Below are positions 51,388 through 60,785 of a stretch of 64,000 bases of DNA, piece by piece. The translations under genes and the position numbers were made by a program. How positions within the stretch are numbered: position 1 is the first letter of the stretch; every line of letters starts with the position of its first letter. The DNA is from Acidobacteriota bacterium (GTDB taxonomy: Bacteria > Acidobacteriota > Blastocatellia > Pyrinomonadales > Pyrinomonadaceae). The notes beneath the pieces are model-generated. The model was not told the DNA's origin. It saw only the letters and a list, made by a program, of their open reading frames with translations, and made no database searches. The stretch spans positions 62,001 through 126,000 of the forward strand of contig JAOAPY010000008.1 of NCBI GenBank assembly GCA_025463135.1. The letters run 5' to 3'.

Positions 51388-52497
51388 ATGCAATTGAAAA
51401 TCACAGTACTTGAAGGCGATGGTATTGGTCCGGAAGTGACGCGCCAGGCGGTCGGTGTTTTGCGGGCCGTTGCCGGAATCTATGGACACCGGTTTGAGTT
51501 TGCCGAACGGCTGATTGGCGGCGCGGCGATCAGGCAGCACGATTCGCCTTTGCCGACCGTGACACTCGACGCCTGTCTGGCGAGCGATGCGGTGCTGTTG
51601 GGCGCGGTCGGCGCGCCTGAGTTCGATGCTCTGCCCGCCCATCAACGTCCCGAAGCAGGTTTGTTATTGCTGCGCCAGGCCCTGGGAGATTATGCGAATC
51701 TGCGCCCCGCCGTTGCTTACGACGTAATTTCCGCAGCGTCTCCCCTGCGCCCGGAGATCGCGCAGGGCGCGGACATCCTGATTGTGCGCGAGTTGCTCGG
51801 CGGCCTTTATTTCGGTGAGCCGCGTGGGGTGACCAGCGACAACGGCCATTCAGTGGCGGTAAACACCATGCGGTACTCCGTGCCGCAGGTTGAACGCGTG
51901 GCCCGGGTCGCTTTTGCAGCCGCGAGCAAACGGCGCCGCAAAGTTACTTCTGTTGATAAAGCAAATGTGCTCGAGACTTCGCAGCTGTGGCGGCAGACGG
52001 TTTCGCGTGTAGCCCGGGATTATCCCGAGGTTACTCTCGACCATCTTTACGTGGACGCCTGCGCGATGCATCTGATTACCAATCCCCGGCGCTTTGATGT
52101 GATCCTGACTGAGAATCTTTTTGGTGACATTCTGTCGGACGAAGCAGCCGTCATCACCGGATCGCTCGGGATGCTGGCCTCAGCCAGTATTGGCGGCGAC
52201 GTTGGCCTATTCGAACCGGTACATGGTTCTGCCCCCGACATTGCCGGACGTGGGACTGCGAATCCTTTCGGCGCCATTGCTTCGGCGGCGCTGCTGCTGC
52301 GTTACAGTGGCGGACTTGAGCAGGAAGCGGAAACTGTGGAAGAAGCGATTCGTTCTGTGCTCAACGCCGGCTATCGCACGCCTGATATCAACGCAGGCAG
52401 TGGCGGGTTCCTGGCGAGCACCGCTGAGATTGGAAAGCTGGTCGCCGAAGCCGTGGCCGAGGTCGCCGACACGCGGCATGCGTATCATGCTGTGTAG
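51388..52497 (+). CDS. leuB: 3-isopropylmalate dehydrogenase
   Basis: A 369-residue NAD-dependent oxidative decarboxylase that converts 3-isopropylmalate to 2-oxoisocaproate. Visible are [13 protein letters not shown] at the start, YANLRPAV near residue 110, REL...[11 protein letters not shown] near 133-145 and the catalytic Lys/Asp region [16 protein letters not shown]. The metal-binding [14 protein letters not shown] and [19 protein letters not shown] follow. Length is normal. The start lies 143 bp after leuA, with an R3 element between. The stop codon is followed at once by repeat array I. Confidence 0.95.
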   Translation: MQLKITVLEGDGIGPEVTRQAVGVLRAVAGIYGHRFEFAERLIGGAAIRQHDSPLPTVTLDACLASDAVLLGAVGAPEFDALPAHQRPEAGLLLLRQALGDYANLRPAVAYDVISAASPLRPEIAQGADILIVRELLGGLYFGEPRGVTSDNGHSVAVNTMRYSVPQVERVARVAFAAASKRRRKVTSVDKANVLETSQLWRQTVSRVARDYPEVTLDHLYVDACAMHLITNPRRFDVILTENLFGDILSDEAAVITGSLGMLASASIGGDVGLFEPVHGSAPDIAGRGTANPFGAIASAALLLRYSGGLEQEAETVEEAIRSVLNAGYRTPDINAGSGGFLASTAEIGKLVAEAVAEVADTRHAYHAV

Positions 52498-52706
52498 TTG
52501 TCAGTAATTAGTAATCAGTTAATCAATAATTAATAATCAGTTAATCAGTAATCAGTAATCAGCAATCAGTAGACAGGTTTTGTTCTTTGTACTTGGTTCC
52601 TGGTACCTTGTAAAAAAATTGAACCAAGAACAAGAACCAAGTCCTAAGTACCAAGAACAAACTGACTACTGACTACTGACTACTGACTACTGACTACTAA
52701 TTACTT
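52498..52706. repeat. Long 7-bp repeat array between leuB and leuC (array I)
   Basis: From the leuB stop codon: AGTAATC/AGTTAATC-type units, then TTCTTTG/TACTTGG/TTCCTGG/TACCTTG units, a short loop of A residues, then GAACCAA/GTACCAA units and CTGACTA units up to 3 bp before the leuC start. The two halves are complementary overall. This is the longest array of the class in the window. Confidence 0.85.
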
Positions 52707-52709
52707 TTC

Positions 52710-54113
52710 ATGCCAACCTTATTTGACAAATTGTGGTCTGCGCATTTAGTCCGCGAGCCTGAAGGCCAGCCGGCCCTGCTTTACATCGACTTACATCTGG
52801 TTCATGAAGTCACTTCGCCCCAGGCGTTTGCGGGGCTGCGGGCTGCGGGCCGCGGCGTGCGCCGGCCTGAACTGACCGTGGCTACGGTCGATCATAACGT
52901 TCCCACCACTGATCGCAGTCTGCCCATTGACGATCCCATCGCGGCGATACAGATCGAGACGTTGCGGCAGAACTGCCGCGAATTCGAGGTGCGGCTTTTT
53001 GATATTGGTTCTCCCGAACAGGGTATCGTGCATGTCATTGGACCAGAACTCGGGCTGACCCAACCGGGCATGACCATCGTCTGTGGTGACAGTCATACCA
53101 GCACTCACGGTGCGTTTGGCGCCCTGGCATTTGGTATTGGCACCAGCGAGGTCGAGCACGTGCTCGCCACTCAATGCCTGCCGCAGAATAAACCGCGTGC
53201 CATGCTGATCGAAGTTCGCGGAACTTTGCCCGAAGGTGTGACGGCCAAGGATCTGGCGCTTGGTATCATCGGCCGGATCGGAACCGACGGCGCCGGCGGC
53301 TATGTCATCGAATATGCAGGCGAAGCGGTGCGATCGCTATCAATGGAAGGCCGCATGACGCTCTGCAACATGAGCATTGAAGCGGGAGCACGCGCCGGCA
53401 TGATTGCTCCCGATGAAGTTACTTTCGAGTATTTGAAAGGACGTCGCTATGCTCCTCAGGGTCCAGCGTGGCATGAAGCAGTCAGCCATTGGCGGACTCT
53501 CGCAACTGACGCCGGCGCCGAGTTTGATCGGAAGGTGGAGATCGATGCCGGCTTACTGGAGCCTCATGTGACCTGGGGGACAAGTCCGGGCATGGTCGCG
53601 CCTGTCAGTGGTTCAGTGCCCGATCCCGAGGCGATAGAGAACGACGCCGATCGCCAGGCGGCGGAACGGGCGCTGGATTATATGGCGCTCGTTCCACGCA
53701 CTCCTATCGAAGAGATTGCCATTGATCGCGTCTTCATCGGCTCATGCACAAACGCGCGCATTGAGGACTTGCGCGCAGCGGCGCGGGTGGTCCGCGGTTA
53801 CCGGGTGAGCAATTCCGTGCGGGCGATGGTGGTGCCCGGCTCTCAGGCGGTTAAGCAGACAGCCGAAGCCGAAGGTATTGACAGCGTGTTTCGTTCCGCC
53901 GGTTTCGAATGGCGCGAAGCAGGCTGCTCGATGTGCCTGGGGATGAACCCGGATATTCTGCAACCGGGCGAGCGCTGCGCCTCGACCAGTAATCGCAATT
54001 TTGAAGGACGCCAGGGTCGCGGCGGGCGCACCCATCTGGTTAGTCCGGCAATGGCGGCGGCGGCGGCGGTTGCAGGTCACTTCACCGATGTAAGGAAGTG
54101 GCAGTTTAGATAG
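52710..54113 (+). CDS. leuC: 3-isopropylmalate dehydratase large subunit
   Basis: A 467-residue aconitase-family subunit that, with LeuD, isomerises 2- to 3-isopropylmalate using a [4Fe-4S] cluster. The cluster cysteines lie in [14 protein letters not shown] and in [13 protein letters not shown], and [20 protein letters not shown] marks the active site. Its start lies right after repeat array I, with no strong ribosome-binding site visible; translation may depend on a structured leader. LeuD follows 76 bp downstream. Confidence 0.95.
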   Translation: MPTLFDKLWSAHLVREPEGQPALLYIDLHLVHEVTSPQAFAGLRAAGRGVRRPELTVATVDHNVPTTDRSLPIDDPIAAIQIETLRQNCREFEVRLFDIGSPEQGIVHVIGPELGLTQPGMTIVCGDSHTSTHGAFGALAFGIGTSEVEHVLATQCLPQNKPRAMLIEVRGTLPEGVTAKDLALGIIGRIGTDGAGGYVIEYAGEAVRSLSMEGRMTLCNMSIEAGARAGMIAPDEVTFEYLKGRRYAPQGPAWHEAVSHWRTLATDAGAEFDRKVEIDAGLLEPHVTWGTSPGMVAPVSGSVPDPEAIENDADRQAAERALDYMALVPRTPIEEIAIDRVFIGSCTNARIEDLRAAARVVRGYRVSNSVRAMVVPGSQAVKQTAEAEGIDSVFRSAGFEWREAGCSMCLGMNPDILQPGERCASTSNRNFEGRQGRGGRTHLVSPAMAAAAAVAGHFTDVRKWQFR

Positions 54114-54130
54114 GTTTCAAGTCTGAAATT

Positions 54131-54178
54131 GCGGCACGCGCATCTTGCGCGTGTTCACGGGCGGGGACGCTCGTGACA
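54131..54178. repeat. R8-like palindromes between leuC and leuD
   Basis: ACGCGCATCTTGCGCGT followed by TCACGGGCGGGGACGCTCGTGA. Two hairpins just 5' of the leuD start. Confidence 0.55.
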
Positions 54179-54189
54179 CGGTTAAGCTG

Positions 54190-54798
54190 ATGACTCCATT
54201 TAATAAACATACAGGTTTAGTCGTGCCGCTCGATCGCGCCAACGTCGATACGGATCAGATCATTCCCAAACAGTTCCTGAAGCGCATCGAGCGCACGGGC
54301 TTTGGTGAGTTCCTGTTCTACGATTGGCGCTACCGGCCCGGTGGAGAATTGAACGACGAATTTCCTTTGAATGCGCCGCGCTATCACGGTGCGTCAATCC
54401 TGGTTGCGGGTAAGAATTTCGGCTGTGGCTCATCACGCGAACACGCACCGTGGGCGCTGGGAGATTTTGGCTTTCGAGCAATCATCGCGCCATCTTTTGC
54501 GGATATTTTCGCGAACAACTGTCAGAAAAATGGTCTGCTGCCCGTAGTACTGAGCGACACCGAAGTCGCCGAATTGATCCGCCGCGCCGGCGCAACCGAA
54601 GGATATCAGCTCACCATTGATCTTGAACGGCGGCTTGTCAGCGACGCGGACGGGGTTGCGGCCTCGTTTGCGATCGACGATTTTCAGCGACATTGCCTGA
54701 TGGAAGGGTTGGACGACATAGACCTCACGATGCAGCACGCCGCCGACATTACTGCCTTTGAAACTCGCCCGGGACCGCACGCTTCCAGCGTGCCGTAA
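54190..54798 (+). CDS. leuD: 3-isopropylmalate dehydratase small subunit
   Basis: The start is the ATG at 54190; the upstream frame uses a TTG inside repeats. A 202-residue swivelling-domain partner of LeuC. Motifs are [20 protein letters not shown] near the N-terminus, then [20 protein letters not shown], and [17 protein letters not shown], all conserved in LeuD. The C-terminal residues GPHASSVP and the stop codon come from a palindrome (54772-54795) with a complementary partner at 54973-54996; an R3 element lies between them. Confidence 0.95.
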   Translation: MTPFNKHTGLVVPLDRANVDTDQIIPKQFLKRIERTGFGEFLFYDWRYRPGGELNDEFPLNAPRYHGASILVAGKNFGCGSSREHAPWALGDFGFRAIIAPSFADIFANNCQKNGLLPVVLSDTEVAELIRRAGATEGYQLTIDLERRLVSDADGVAASFAIDDFQRHCLMEGLDDIDLTMQHAADITAFETRPGPHASSVP

Positions 54799-54996
54799 TG
54801 CCAGGAGTCGTTTAGAGTACCGCCTTACCGCCTTACAGGCGGGCTTTTGTGCTGGCGAAAAACCCGACTGAAGTCGGTACTCTGAAGGCCTGTCGCAACT
54901 TGATCACTACTCCGTGTCCCGGGCTATCCAAAGCGATCGCTAAAGGCGTAAACTGAATTCTCCCTAAAGGCCCGGCACGCTGGCAGCGTGCGGTCC
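54772..54996. repeat. Nested repeat: GGACCGCACGC hairpin pair enclosing R3 copy 2
   Basis: The left arm GGACCGCACGCTTCCAGCGT (54772-54795) is coding in leuD. The right arm CGGCACGCTGGCAGCGTGCG (54973-54996) matches it in reverse with one mismatch. The R3 palindrome (GAGTACCGCC ... GTCGGTACTC, 54815-54882) is inside. Confidence 0.8.
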
Positions 54997-55040
54997 CAGG
55001 CCAAGGGGATACCTCCCACTCTACCGAAGGAGTTCCACGC

Positions 55041-56981
55041 ATGAAACGTTTGACACTGCTCCTCGCAGCCACTCTTTGTTTACTTCTGATTGCTTCGACC
55101 GGTCCGGCGGTCTCCGCGAAGGAAACATGGACCAGCGTCCGGTCCAAAAATTTTCTCCTCGTCGGGAACGCCAGCGAGAAAGAAATCAGGCAGGTGGCAG
55201 TGCGGCTGGAGCAGTTCCGCGAAGTTGCCTCGCGACTTTTTGTTAAGGCCAACTTCAATTCGCCCGTTCCCACGACCGTCGTGGTCTTTAAGAACGACAG
55301 TTCTTATCGTCCCTTTAAGCCCAATGCGAACACCGCGGGATATTTTCAGGCTGGTCCCGATGTGAACTACATCACGCTGAAAACGGAGGTGAACGACGAT
55401 CAGAATCCTTTCGGCGTTATCTTTCATGAGTACACGCACTTGCTGATTAACAACACGAACGGGAATGTGCCGACCTGGTTTAATGAGGGCCTCGCCGAGT
55501 ATTACAGCACGTTCAGCATCACCGACGATCGGAAGGTGGTGCTGGGCAAGCCCATTGCCAACCATGTCTACCTTTTGCGTGAAAACAAAATGCTGCCGCT
55601 GCGCACGCTATTCAAGGTGGACCAGGAATCCGCCTACTACAACGAACGCGACAAGCAGAGCATTTTTTACGCCGAATCATGGGCCTTGATGCATTACCTG
55701 ATTGGCAATAACAAAGGTGAACGTCTGGAACAGCTCGGCAAGTTCATCCAGTTGCTGGATAACAATATGGCGATGGAACCAGCGTTCCAACAGGCATTTC
55801 AAACCAGTTTTGAAAACATGGAAAAGGCGTTGCGTGAATACATAAAGCGCGACAGTTATCCCATCACATCCGGCCACTTTGAAACCAAGCTGGCTCTGGA
55901 TACCGAAATGCAGGCAGCGCCCATCAGCGAAGCCGAAGCTCAGGCCTACCTGGGGGATTTGCTGCTGCACAGCCATCGGGCAGAGGCCGAGGGTTATTTG
56001 CAAAAAGCCCTGGCCCTCGATCCGGATCTCGCGATGGCGAATGCGGCCATGGGCATGTTGCTGGTGCGTCAGGGCAAAATTGTTGAAGCCCGTCAGAGTC
56101 TGGAACGCGCGGTGGCAGCCAATTCAAAAAATTACCTGATCCATTATTACTACGCCTTTGCGCTCAGTCGCGAAGGAATGAACGAAAACAAACTGGTGAT
56201 GGGATACTCGCCCGAAACCGCTGCCAAAATCCTCGAAGAAGTCAAAAAGGCGATCGATCTCCGGCCTGACTTTCCCGAATCGTACAATCTTCTTGCGTTC
56301 GTAAACCTGGTAACGGGAACGCAGCTCGATGAATCGATTACCCTGCTCAAGCGCGTGCTGGCGACGTCACCGGGCAGAAACGATCTGCTCTTTACCCTCG
56401 CCCAAATTTACATCCGTAAGGAGGATATTAAGACCGCGCGTCAGATACTCGAACGGCTGAGCCAGAACAACAGCGATCAGCATTTGCGCCAACAGTCGCA
56501 GGGAATACTCAAACAACTAGCCGAACGAGAGGAACAAATTGCGCGCTTCGAGGCCATGCGCAAGTCGTCGGAAAACGCCAATGATTCCGACGCGTCGCGT
56601 TATGTCGTCGGGGCTTCGGGAACCGAAGCGAACGGGCCGCCGCCGGATCCGGCTTCCTATCTTCGCGACGCGCTTAGAGTGCCGGGCGAAGGCGAAAAGC
56701 GGATACAGGGCTCGCTGGTGCGAATTGATTGCGATGCGAAGGGGATCACGTTCGTCGTCAAGGTCGATGATCGCCTGGTGAAGCTGCACACAGAAAAATT
56801 TCAGAATGTTAAGATGACAGCCTTCAGCGTGGATGCGGGTATGGAAGTCACGTGCGGCCCACGCAAGATAGAGAGTTCCGTCATAATCTGCTACCTGCCT
56901 CTCACTGATCCAAAGGCGAAGTTCGAAGGAACGATCAGATCAGTTGAATTCGTGCCGAAGGATTTCAAGCTGAAAGCGTAG
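55041..56981 (+). CDS. Secreted gluzincin-type peptidase with TPR repeats
   Basis: A 646-residue exported protein (signal 1-26). The N-terminal domain (about 30-270) has a zinc protease motif, VIFHEYTHLLINN (HEYTH at 129-133), followed by WFNEGLAEYYS with a third ligand (Glu153); this is the gluzincin pattern also seen in DUF1570-like proteins. About six TPR units follow between 300 and 520 (for example AYLGDLLLHSHRAEAEGYLQ and FTLAQIYIRKEDIKTARQIL). A beta-rich domain of about 110 residues ends the protein. It starts in its own transcription unit after the leu genes; its target is unknown. Confidence 0.82.
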   Translation: MKRLTLLLAATLCLLLIASTGPAVSAKETWTSVRSKNFLLVGNASEKEIRQVAVRLEQFREVASRLFVKANFNSPVPTTVVVFKNDSSYRPFKPNANTAGYFQAGPDVNYITLKTEVNDDQNPFGVIFHEYTHLLINNTNGNVPTWFNEGLAEYYSTFSITDDRKVVLGKPIANHVYLLRENKMLPLRTLFKVDQESAYYNERDKQSIFYAESWALMHYLIGNNKGERLEQLGKFIQLLDNNMAMEPAFQQAFQTSFENMEKALREYIKRDSYPITSGHFETKLALDTEMQAAPISEAEAQAYLGDLLLHSHRAEAEGYLQKALALDPDLAMANAAMGMLLVRQGKIVEARQSLERAVAANSKNYLIHYYYAFALSREGMNENKLVMGYSPETAAKILEEVKKAIDLRPDFPESYNLLAFVNLVTGTQLDESITLLKRVLATSPGRNDLLFTLAQIYIRKEDIKTARQILERLSQNNSDQHLRQQSQGILKQLAEREEQIARFEAMRKSSENANDSDASRYVVGASGTEANGPPPDPASYLRDALRVPGEGEKRIQGSLVRIDCDAKGITFVVKVDDRLVKLHTEKFQNVKMTAFSVDAGMEVTCGPRKIESSVIICYLPLTDPKAKFEGTIRSVEFVPKDFKLKA

Positions 56982-57182
56982 TCATTTCCATTTCTCATTC
57001 GCGGCATTGACAGACTGTTTTGCCACTCGGGCCCAGAGTTGTTCGGTCTTTCAATGACCACCTGAGAAATGTCAAATGAGAAATGAAAAATTCTATCTTC
57101 CCCAGCGGTTATTCCTTCCTCCCCGATCCCAACGAACAAAATCACCAAACCTCTCGTATAGTCCCGCGGAGGTTCATTCACT

Positions 57183-57392
57183 ATGCGCGATCCTGTACTG
57201 GCCGGCATTCTTAGCTTGTTAATTCCCGGAGTGGGTCAGATCTATAACGGCCGGGTCCTGATCGGGATCATCTGGCTGATCGTAACTGGAGTTTCCTGGA
57301 TTGGATCGGCAGGAATGCTCGGCTGGGTCGTCCATCTCATTTCCGCCTGGTGCGCTTACAGCTACGCCAAAGATCACCCCGTGCGCGCGTAG
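57183..57392 (+). CDS. Small membrane protein (TM2-like)
   Basis: A 69-residue protein with two hydrophobic segments. The sequence AGILSLLIPGVGQIYNGRVL is the TM2-domain-like signature, with a G-Q-x-Y-N-G motif near residues 17-23. The second helix is LGWVVHLISAWCAYSYAKD. The start follows GGAGG at 11-bp spacing. Function unknown. Confidence 0.75.
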   Translation: MRDPVLAGILSLLIPGVGQIYNGRVLIGIIWLIVTGVSWIGSAGMLGWVVHLISAWCAYSYAKDHPVRA

Positions 57393-57397
57393 TCACT

Positions 57398-57487
57398 TTG
57401 TACTGCAGGCTGCCGGCTTGCCAGCTTTGCGCACTCTTCCAACTTGAGTCCAACGCACGATACAGCAGGCCGGCAGCCTGCTGTACT
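57398..57487. repeat. R4 paired palindrome (copy 2)
   Basis: TGTACTGCAGGCTGCCGGCTTG and ATACAGCAGGCCGGCAGCCTGCTGTAC in inverted orientation, about 40 bp apart, directly before the SnoaL-like gene's stop codon at 57492. Confidence 0.75.
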
Positions 57488-57491
57488 TCTG

Positions 57492-57950
57492 TTAGAACAG
57501 CGGCTTGGAAACATGCTCGTGAATGATCAACCACTCACCGCCGCGCTTTTCCCAAACGATCGTATGCCGGCAATCAAACTCAAGTGCCGTCCCATCCTTT
57601 TGCTTCGCCGACAAATGAAACGTCAAAGTCGTTAACGCCATATTGCCTCTGCGCACGGTCTTCACATCGTTGTTGGGCGTAAGTGAGAGACTGGTGAAAC
57701 CCGGGGCCACGCTTTTCTTAAAACTGTCGCTGTACTCCTGCCAGTTGCTGTACTTCAAAGGCGCAATATCAAAAAAGATCAGGTCAGCGTCTTTGGCATA
57801 CATCGATGAAACCTTGTCTGGGTTGAGAGTGTTCCATCCGGAGTAATAACGCTTGACCAGCTCATTGAAATCATCTCCGCCTTTTTTCTGCGCCGGCGCC
57901 GGCAGGCAGAGCGCGCTCATGACCAGGGCCACAACCAGAAACCGTTTCAT
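57492..57950 (-). CDS. Secreted SnoaL/NTF2-like (DUF4440-type) protein
   Basis: A 152-residue exported protein (signal 1-20, ending PAPAQKKGG). The remainder is a single NTF2-like cone: an N-terminal helix FNELVKRYYSGWNTLNPDKVS, strands starting YAKDADLIFFDIAP and the terminal DCRHTIVWEKRGGEWLIIHE. Many family members bind small ligands or act as isomerases, but no catalytic residues can be named. Function unknown. Confidence 0.75.
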   Translation of the reverse strand: MKRFLVVALVMSALCLPAPAQKKGGDDFNELVKRYYSGWNTLNPDKVSSMYAKDADLIFFDIAPLKYSNWQEYSDSFKKSVAPGFTSLSLTPNNDVKTVRRGNMALTTLTFHLSAKQKDGTALEFDCRHTIVWEKRGGEWLIIHEHVSKPLF

Positions 57951-58088
57951 TTGAATTCTCCGAATGGGTGATGACAGAGCGGAACGCTTCTATGCGATGC
58001 GATCACGTAAGTCAAGAGTGAGGAGATCCTGGACTATAGCCCATCTCATGAAAAGTCCGATTGTGTCGTGTGATATTTTCATCGTGCT

Positions 58089-58325
58089 ATGATCCAATTC
58101 CGACGGATCGTTCCGCCGATTGAAGTTATTGAAATATTGCCGTCTCACGGCGTGTCAGGGAGCTTAAGCGTTTACGTCGCGTTCATGGCGGAAGGAGATG
58201 GCGCAAAGTGAAAGGCTCGGCATACGTCGAGTTAATCCGGCGAGATTCGATTAGCTGAATTGCATTGGTACGAAGCCCATGGCGTAGGCAAGAAAGAAAT
58301 GAAGATCAAGCGACTCCTGGATTGA
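58089..58325 (+). pseudogene. Uncharacterised small protein gene, broken by two frameshifts
   Basis: From the ATG at 58089 one frame reads IEVIEILPSHGVSGSLSVYV and AFMAEGDG. A second frame then gives KWRKVKGSAYVELI. The first frame resumes with RLAELHWYEAHGVGKKEMKI and ends KRLLD at the TGA at 58323-58325. Joined, the three pieces form one plausible protein of about 75-80 residues. The next gene starts 2 bp later. Either it is a decaying gene or the sequence carries two errors. Confidence 0.55.
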
Positions 58326-58326
58326 G

Positions 58327-58551
58327 ATGCTAAAGATGAGTTTTGCAGTCTGTTTGGACAATGAAGGCTACGAGGTTTCCCTCGAGTTACGTAAGCTTTA
58401 TCAGGTGTTGGCGCCGGCGGCCAACGATCCCAAAGGCTACATTCGCATCGTCGATGAATCCGGCGAAGATTACCTTTACAGCGCAAAGGCTTTTGAGATG
58501 ATCGATGTCCCACCCCGAACTGAACGCAAGCTGATTGCTACCTTGCGGTGA
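58327..58551 (+). CDS. Small hypothetical protein
   Basis: A 74-residue protein, probably soluble and beta-rich (FAVCLDNEGYEVSLELRKLY near the start). It ends YLYSAKAFEMIDVPPRTERKLIATLR. The start may be the ATG at 58327 or at 58336. It directly follows the frameshifted gene, so they were probably an operon, perhaps a toxin-antitoxin-like pair; this is a guess from size and spacing only. I recognise no family. Confidence 0.6.
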   Translation: MLKMSFAVCLDNEGYEVSLELRKLYQVLAPAANDPKGYIRIVDESGEDYLYSAKAFEMIDVPPRTERKLIATLR

Positions 58552-58630
58552 CAAGCTGATTTTGCTGTCACGCTTGGATACCGTCCCATAACCAAAAATT
58601 GGGGGAGGTGAGTAGCCGCGATGCAATGTT

Positions 58631-60640
58631 TCACCGCGGACGCGCCGGTTTCTTTGCGGGCGGCAGGGCCAGCGGGATGTCGCCGTCGTCGGTGATTGCC
58701 GTCTGCACGACGGGCTTCAATTTCGGAGCGCCGCGCATTGCGGGCGGAAGTTTTGGCGTCGAAACTTTTACGGTGGCAATCGGCTCGTTGCGTTTCAGAA
58801 TGGCGCCGCCGCGGCCCGCTACCCAAAAATTCATGCCGCCGCGATAGGCTATTGAAAAGAGTGAAGAACTGGTGATCGATGGCTGTACTTCCCAGGTTTC
58901 ACCACCGTCTTTACTGCGCAGTATTTTGCCATGCTCGCCGGTTACCACCACATCGTCACGACCGGCCACGGCCACGGCAAACAGGTTAGATGTCACATCA
59001 CTTTCAATATCTTTCCAGGTGGCGCCGCCATCATCGGTGCGCAGGATGACGCCTTTCTCGCCTACGGCATAACCGCGCAGTTGGTCGGCGAATGCCAGCG
59101 CGTAGAGCCACTCTTTCAGATTCCGATCGATCCGCTTCCAGTGCTCGCCACCGTCTTCAGTGCGCAAAATCGTTCCGTTTGAGCCGATGACCACGCCGTG
59201 CTTATCGTCAGTGAAATGCAGTTCTTCAAGCCAACTGAAAGTGTTGCTCAGTTGCGCGTGCCAGGTCTGGCCGGCGTCTTCCGTGTGGAGTATCAGCCCG
59301 CGCGCGCCCACGATCCAACCGCGCTCGTGTGTTAGAAACTCGACATCAAGCAGTTCTTCCGGAGCTTCAATTTTAACGGGCTCCCAGGTGACGCCGCTGT
59401 TAACGGTATGCAGTACGATGCCGCGATCGCCAACTACCCAGCCTTCTTTCGCATCGACAAAGGAAATCGAGTTCAGGCGCGCGGTGGTCCCGGATGGTCG
59501 CACGGTCCAGTTACGTCCTCCGGAACTGGTGAACAGGATCTTGCCGCGCGAGCCGACGGCCCAACCACGAGAGTTGTCCAGGAAGAAAATGTGCGCCAGA
59601 TCTTCGCGCCCGCCTTCGGTTAAGCGCCGCCAAGAGAGTCCGCCGTCGTCCGAACGGACCACCAGGCCGTCGCTACCCGCGGCCCAGCCGGTAACTTCAT
59701 CGGCAAAGTAAACCGTCACCAGTCGCGGAAAGGTGCGCACATTAACCGGCAGCCAGATCTTGCCGCCATCACCAGTCGTCAGCACCACACCACTGTCGCC
59801 GGCGGCCCAGCCATGAGTTGCGTCGGTAAAGAAAACTGAGAATAGGTCGGTTGTTTGCAGCGAGTTTATGAGGACCCAATTCGCTCCTCCATCCTCGCTC
59901 TGCAGGATCGTACCGCCATAGCCCACCGCCACTGCCCGCTTTGGATCAGTAAACGCCACATCCGTTAGCGTGTTATCCGTTTGCGTCTGCATGGACCACT
60001 CAGCACCGCCGTCGTTCGTGGTCAACAAAGTGCCTCGGGCTCCGACTGCTATGCCGGATTTCTTGTTGATGAAGGAAACGGAAAAAAGATGAAGGGAAGT
60101 ATGACTCTCTTGTTTCTTCCAGGTAAGGCCGCCGTCCGTAGTAGCGACGATGCTTCCAAAAGTGCCGACCGCCCACCCCAGCAGCGGAGCATCGGGGGCA
60201 AAAGTCACCGCGAACAAATGGTCCCTGACGCCCGTCACACGAGGAATCCAACGTTCGCCGCCATTCGTTGTCGTTAGCACCACACCGCTGGCGCCCACCG
60301 CGACCGCGCGTGCTTTATCTTTGACATAAAGTCCATACAAAGTCGTAGTGGCAGCTGAGATTTGTTCCCTCCATGTAAAGCCCCCGTTGTCGGTGCGCAG
60401 GATCGCGGAATCGGCGCCGACTGCCCAGCCGTGCCGCTTATCTTTGGCAAACCGAATCGCGTTGATAAGATTGCCTTGCGGCCGCGGGTTCTGCCACTCC
60501 CAGCCGCGCAGGTCCTGTTGGGCGCTGATGGAAGTACTCCCGAAAAAAGCCACGCTTATCAATGCCGCCAATCCGAACCACAAGGCGAGGGACCGTCGGG
60601 ATGAGGCAGTAATGGAAATAACTTCTGGCACAGCTTTCAA
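58631..60640 (-). CDS. Secreted Ycf48-like repeat protein
   Basis: A 669-residue exported beta-propeller-type protein with a signal segment near residues 18-40. It consists of about twelve repeats of the form GWAVGxxGxILxTxDGGxTW, as in Ycf48/photosystem II assembly factors and BNR-type proteins. Examples are HGWAVGADSAILRTDNGGFTW near the start and GYAVGEKGVILRTDDGGATW later. There is no catalytic aspartate set of a sialidase. In this non-phototrophic context it is more likely a structural or carbohydrate-binding propeller. Confidence 0.85.
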   Translation of the reverse strand: MKAVPEVISITASSRRSLALWFGLAALISVAFFGSTSISAQQDLRGWEWQNPRPQGNLINAIRFAKDKRHGWAVGADSAILRTDNGGFTWREQISAATTTLYGLYVKDKARAVAVGASGVVLTTTNGGERWIPRVTGVRDHLFAVTFAPDAPLLGWAVGTFGSIVATTDGGLTWKKQESHTSLHLFSVSFINKKSGIAVGARGTLLTTNDGGAEWSMQTQTDNTLTDVAFTDPKRAVAVGYGGTILQSEDGGANWVLINSLQTTDLFSVFFTDATHGWAAGDSGVVLTTGDGGKIWLPVNVRTFPRLVTVYFADEVTGWAAGSDGLVVRSDDGGLSWRRLTEGGREDLAHIFFLDNSRGWAVGSRGKILFTSSGGRNWTVRPSGTTARLNSISFVDAKEGWVVGDRGIVLHTVNSGVTWEPVKIEAPEELLDVEFLTHERGWIVGARGLILHTEDAGQTWHAQLSNTFSWLEELHFTDDKHGVVIGSNGTILRTEDGGEHWKRIDRNLKEWLYALAFADQLRGYAVGEKGVILRTDDGGATWKDIESDVTSNLFAVAVAGRDDVVVTGEHGKILRSKDGGETWEVQPSITSSSLFSIAYRGGMNFWVAGRGGAILKRNEPIATVKVSTPKLPPAMRGAPKLKPVVQTAITDDGDIPLALPPAKKPARPR

Positions 60641-60785
60641 TGTAGGGGTTACGGTTCGGGACCTTCTATGGTGACCTGGCGAATGAATGCGTGGATTATA
60701 AGGGGGGAGAGGCCGTGAAAGCGAATAAACGCGGCTCCGTGGGAGCGTAATGTTTGTAGTTCACCTACTACAAAGACGCAACGTT

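Noticed and set aside
52498-52706. CRISPR array
   Set aside because: The repeat units are only 7 bp and degenerate, with no constant spacers and no cas genes in the window.
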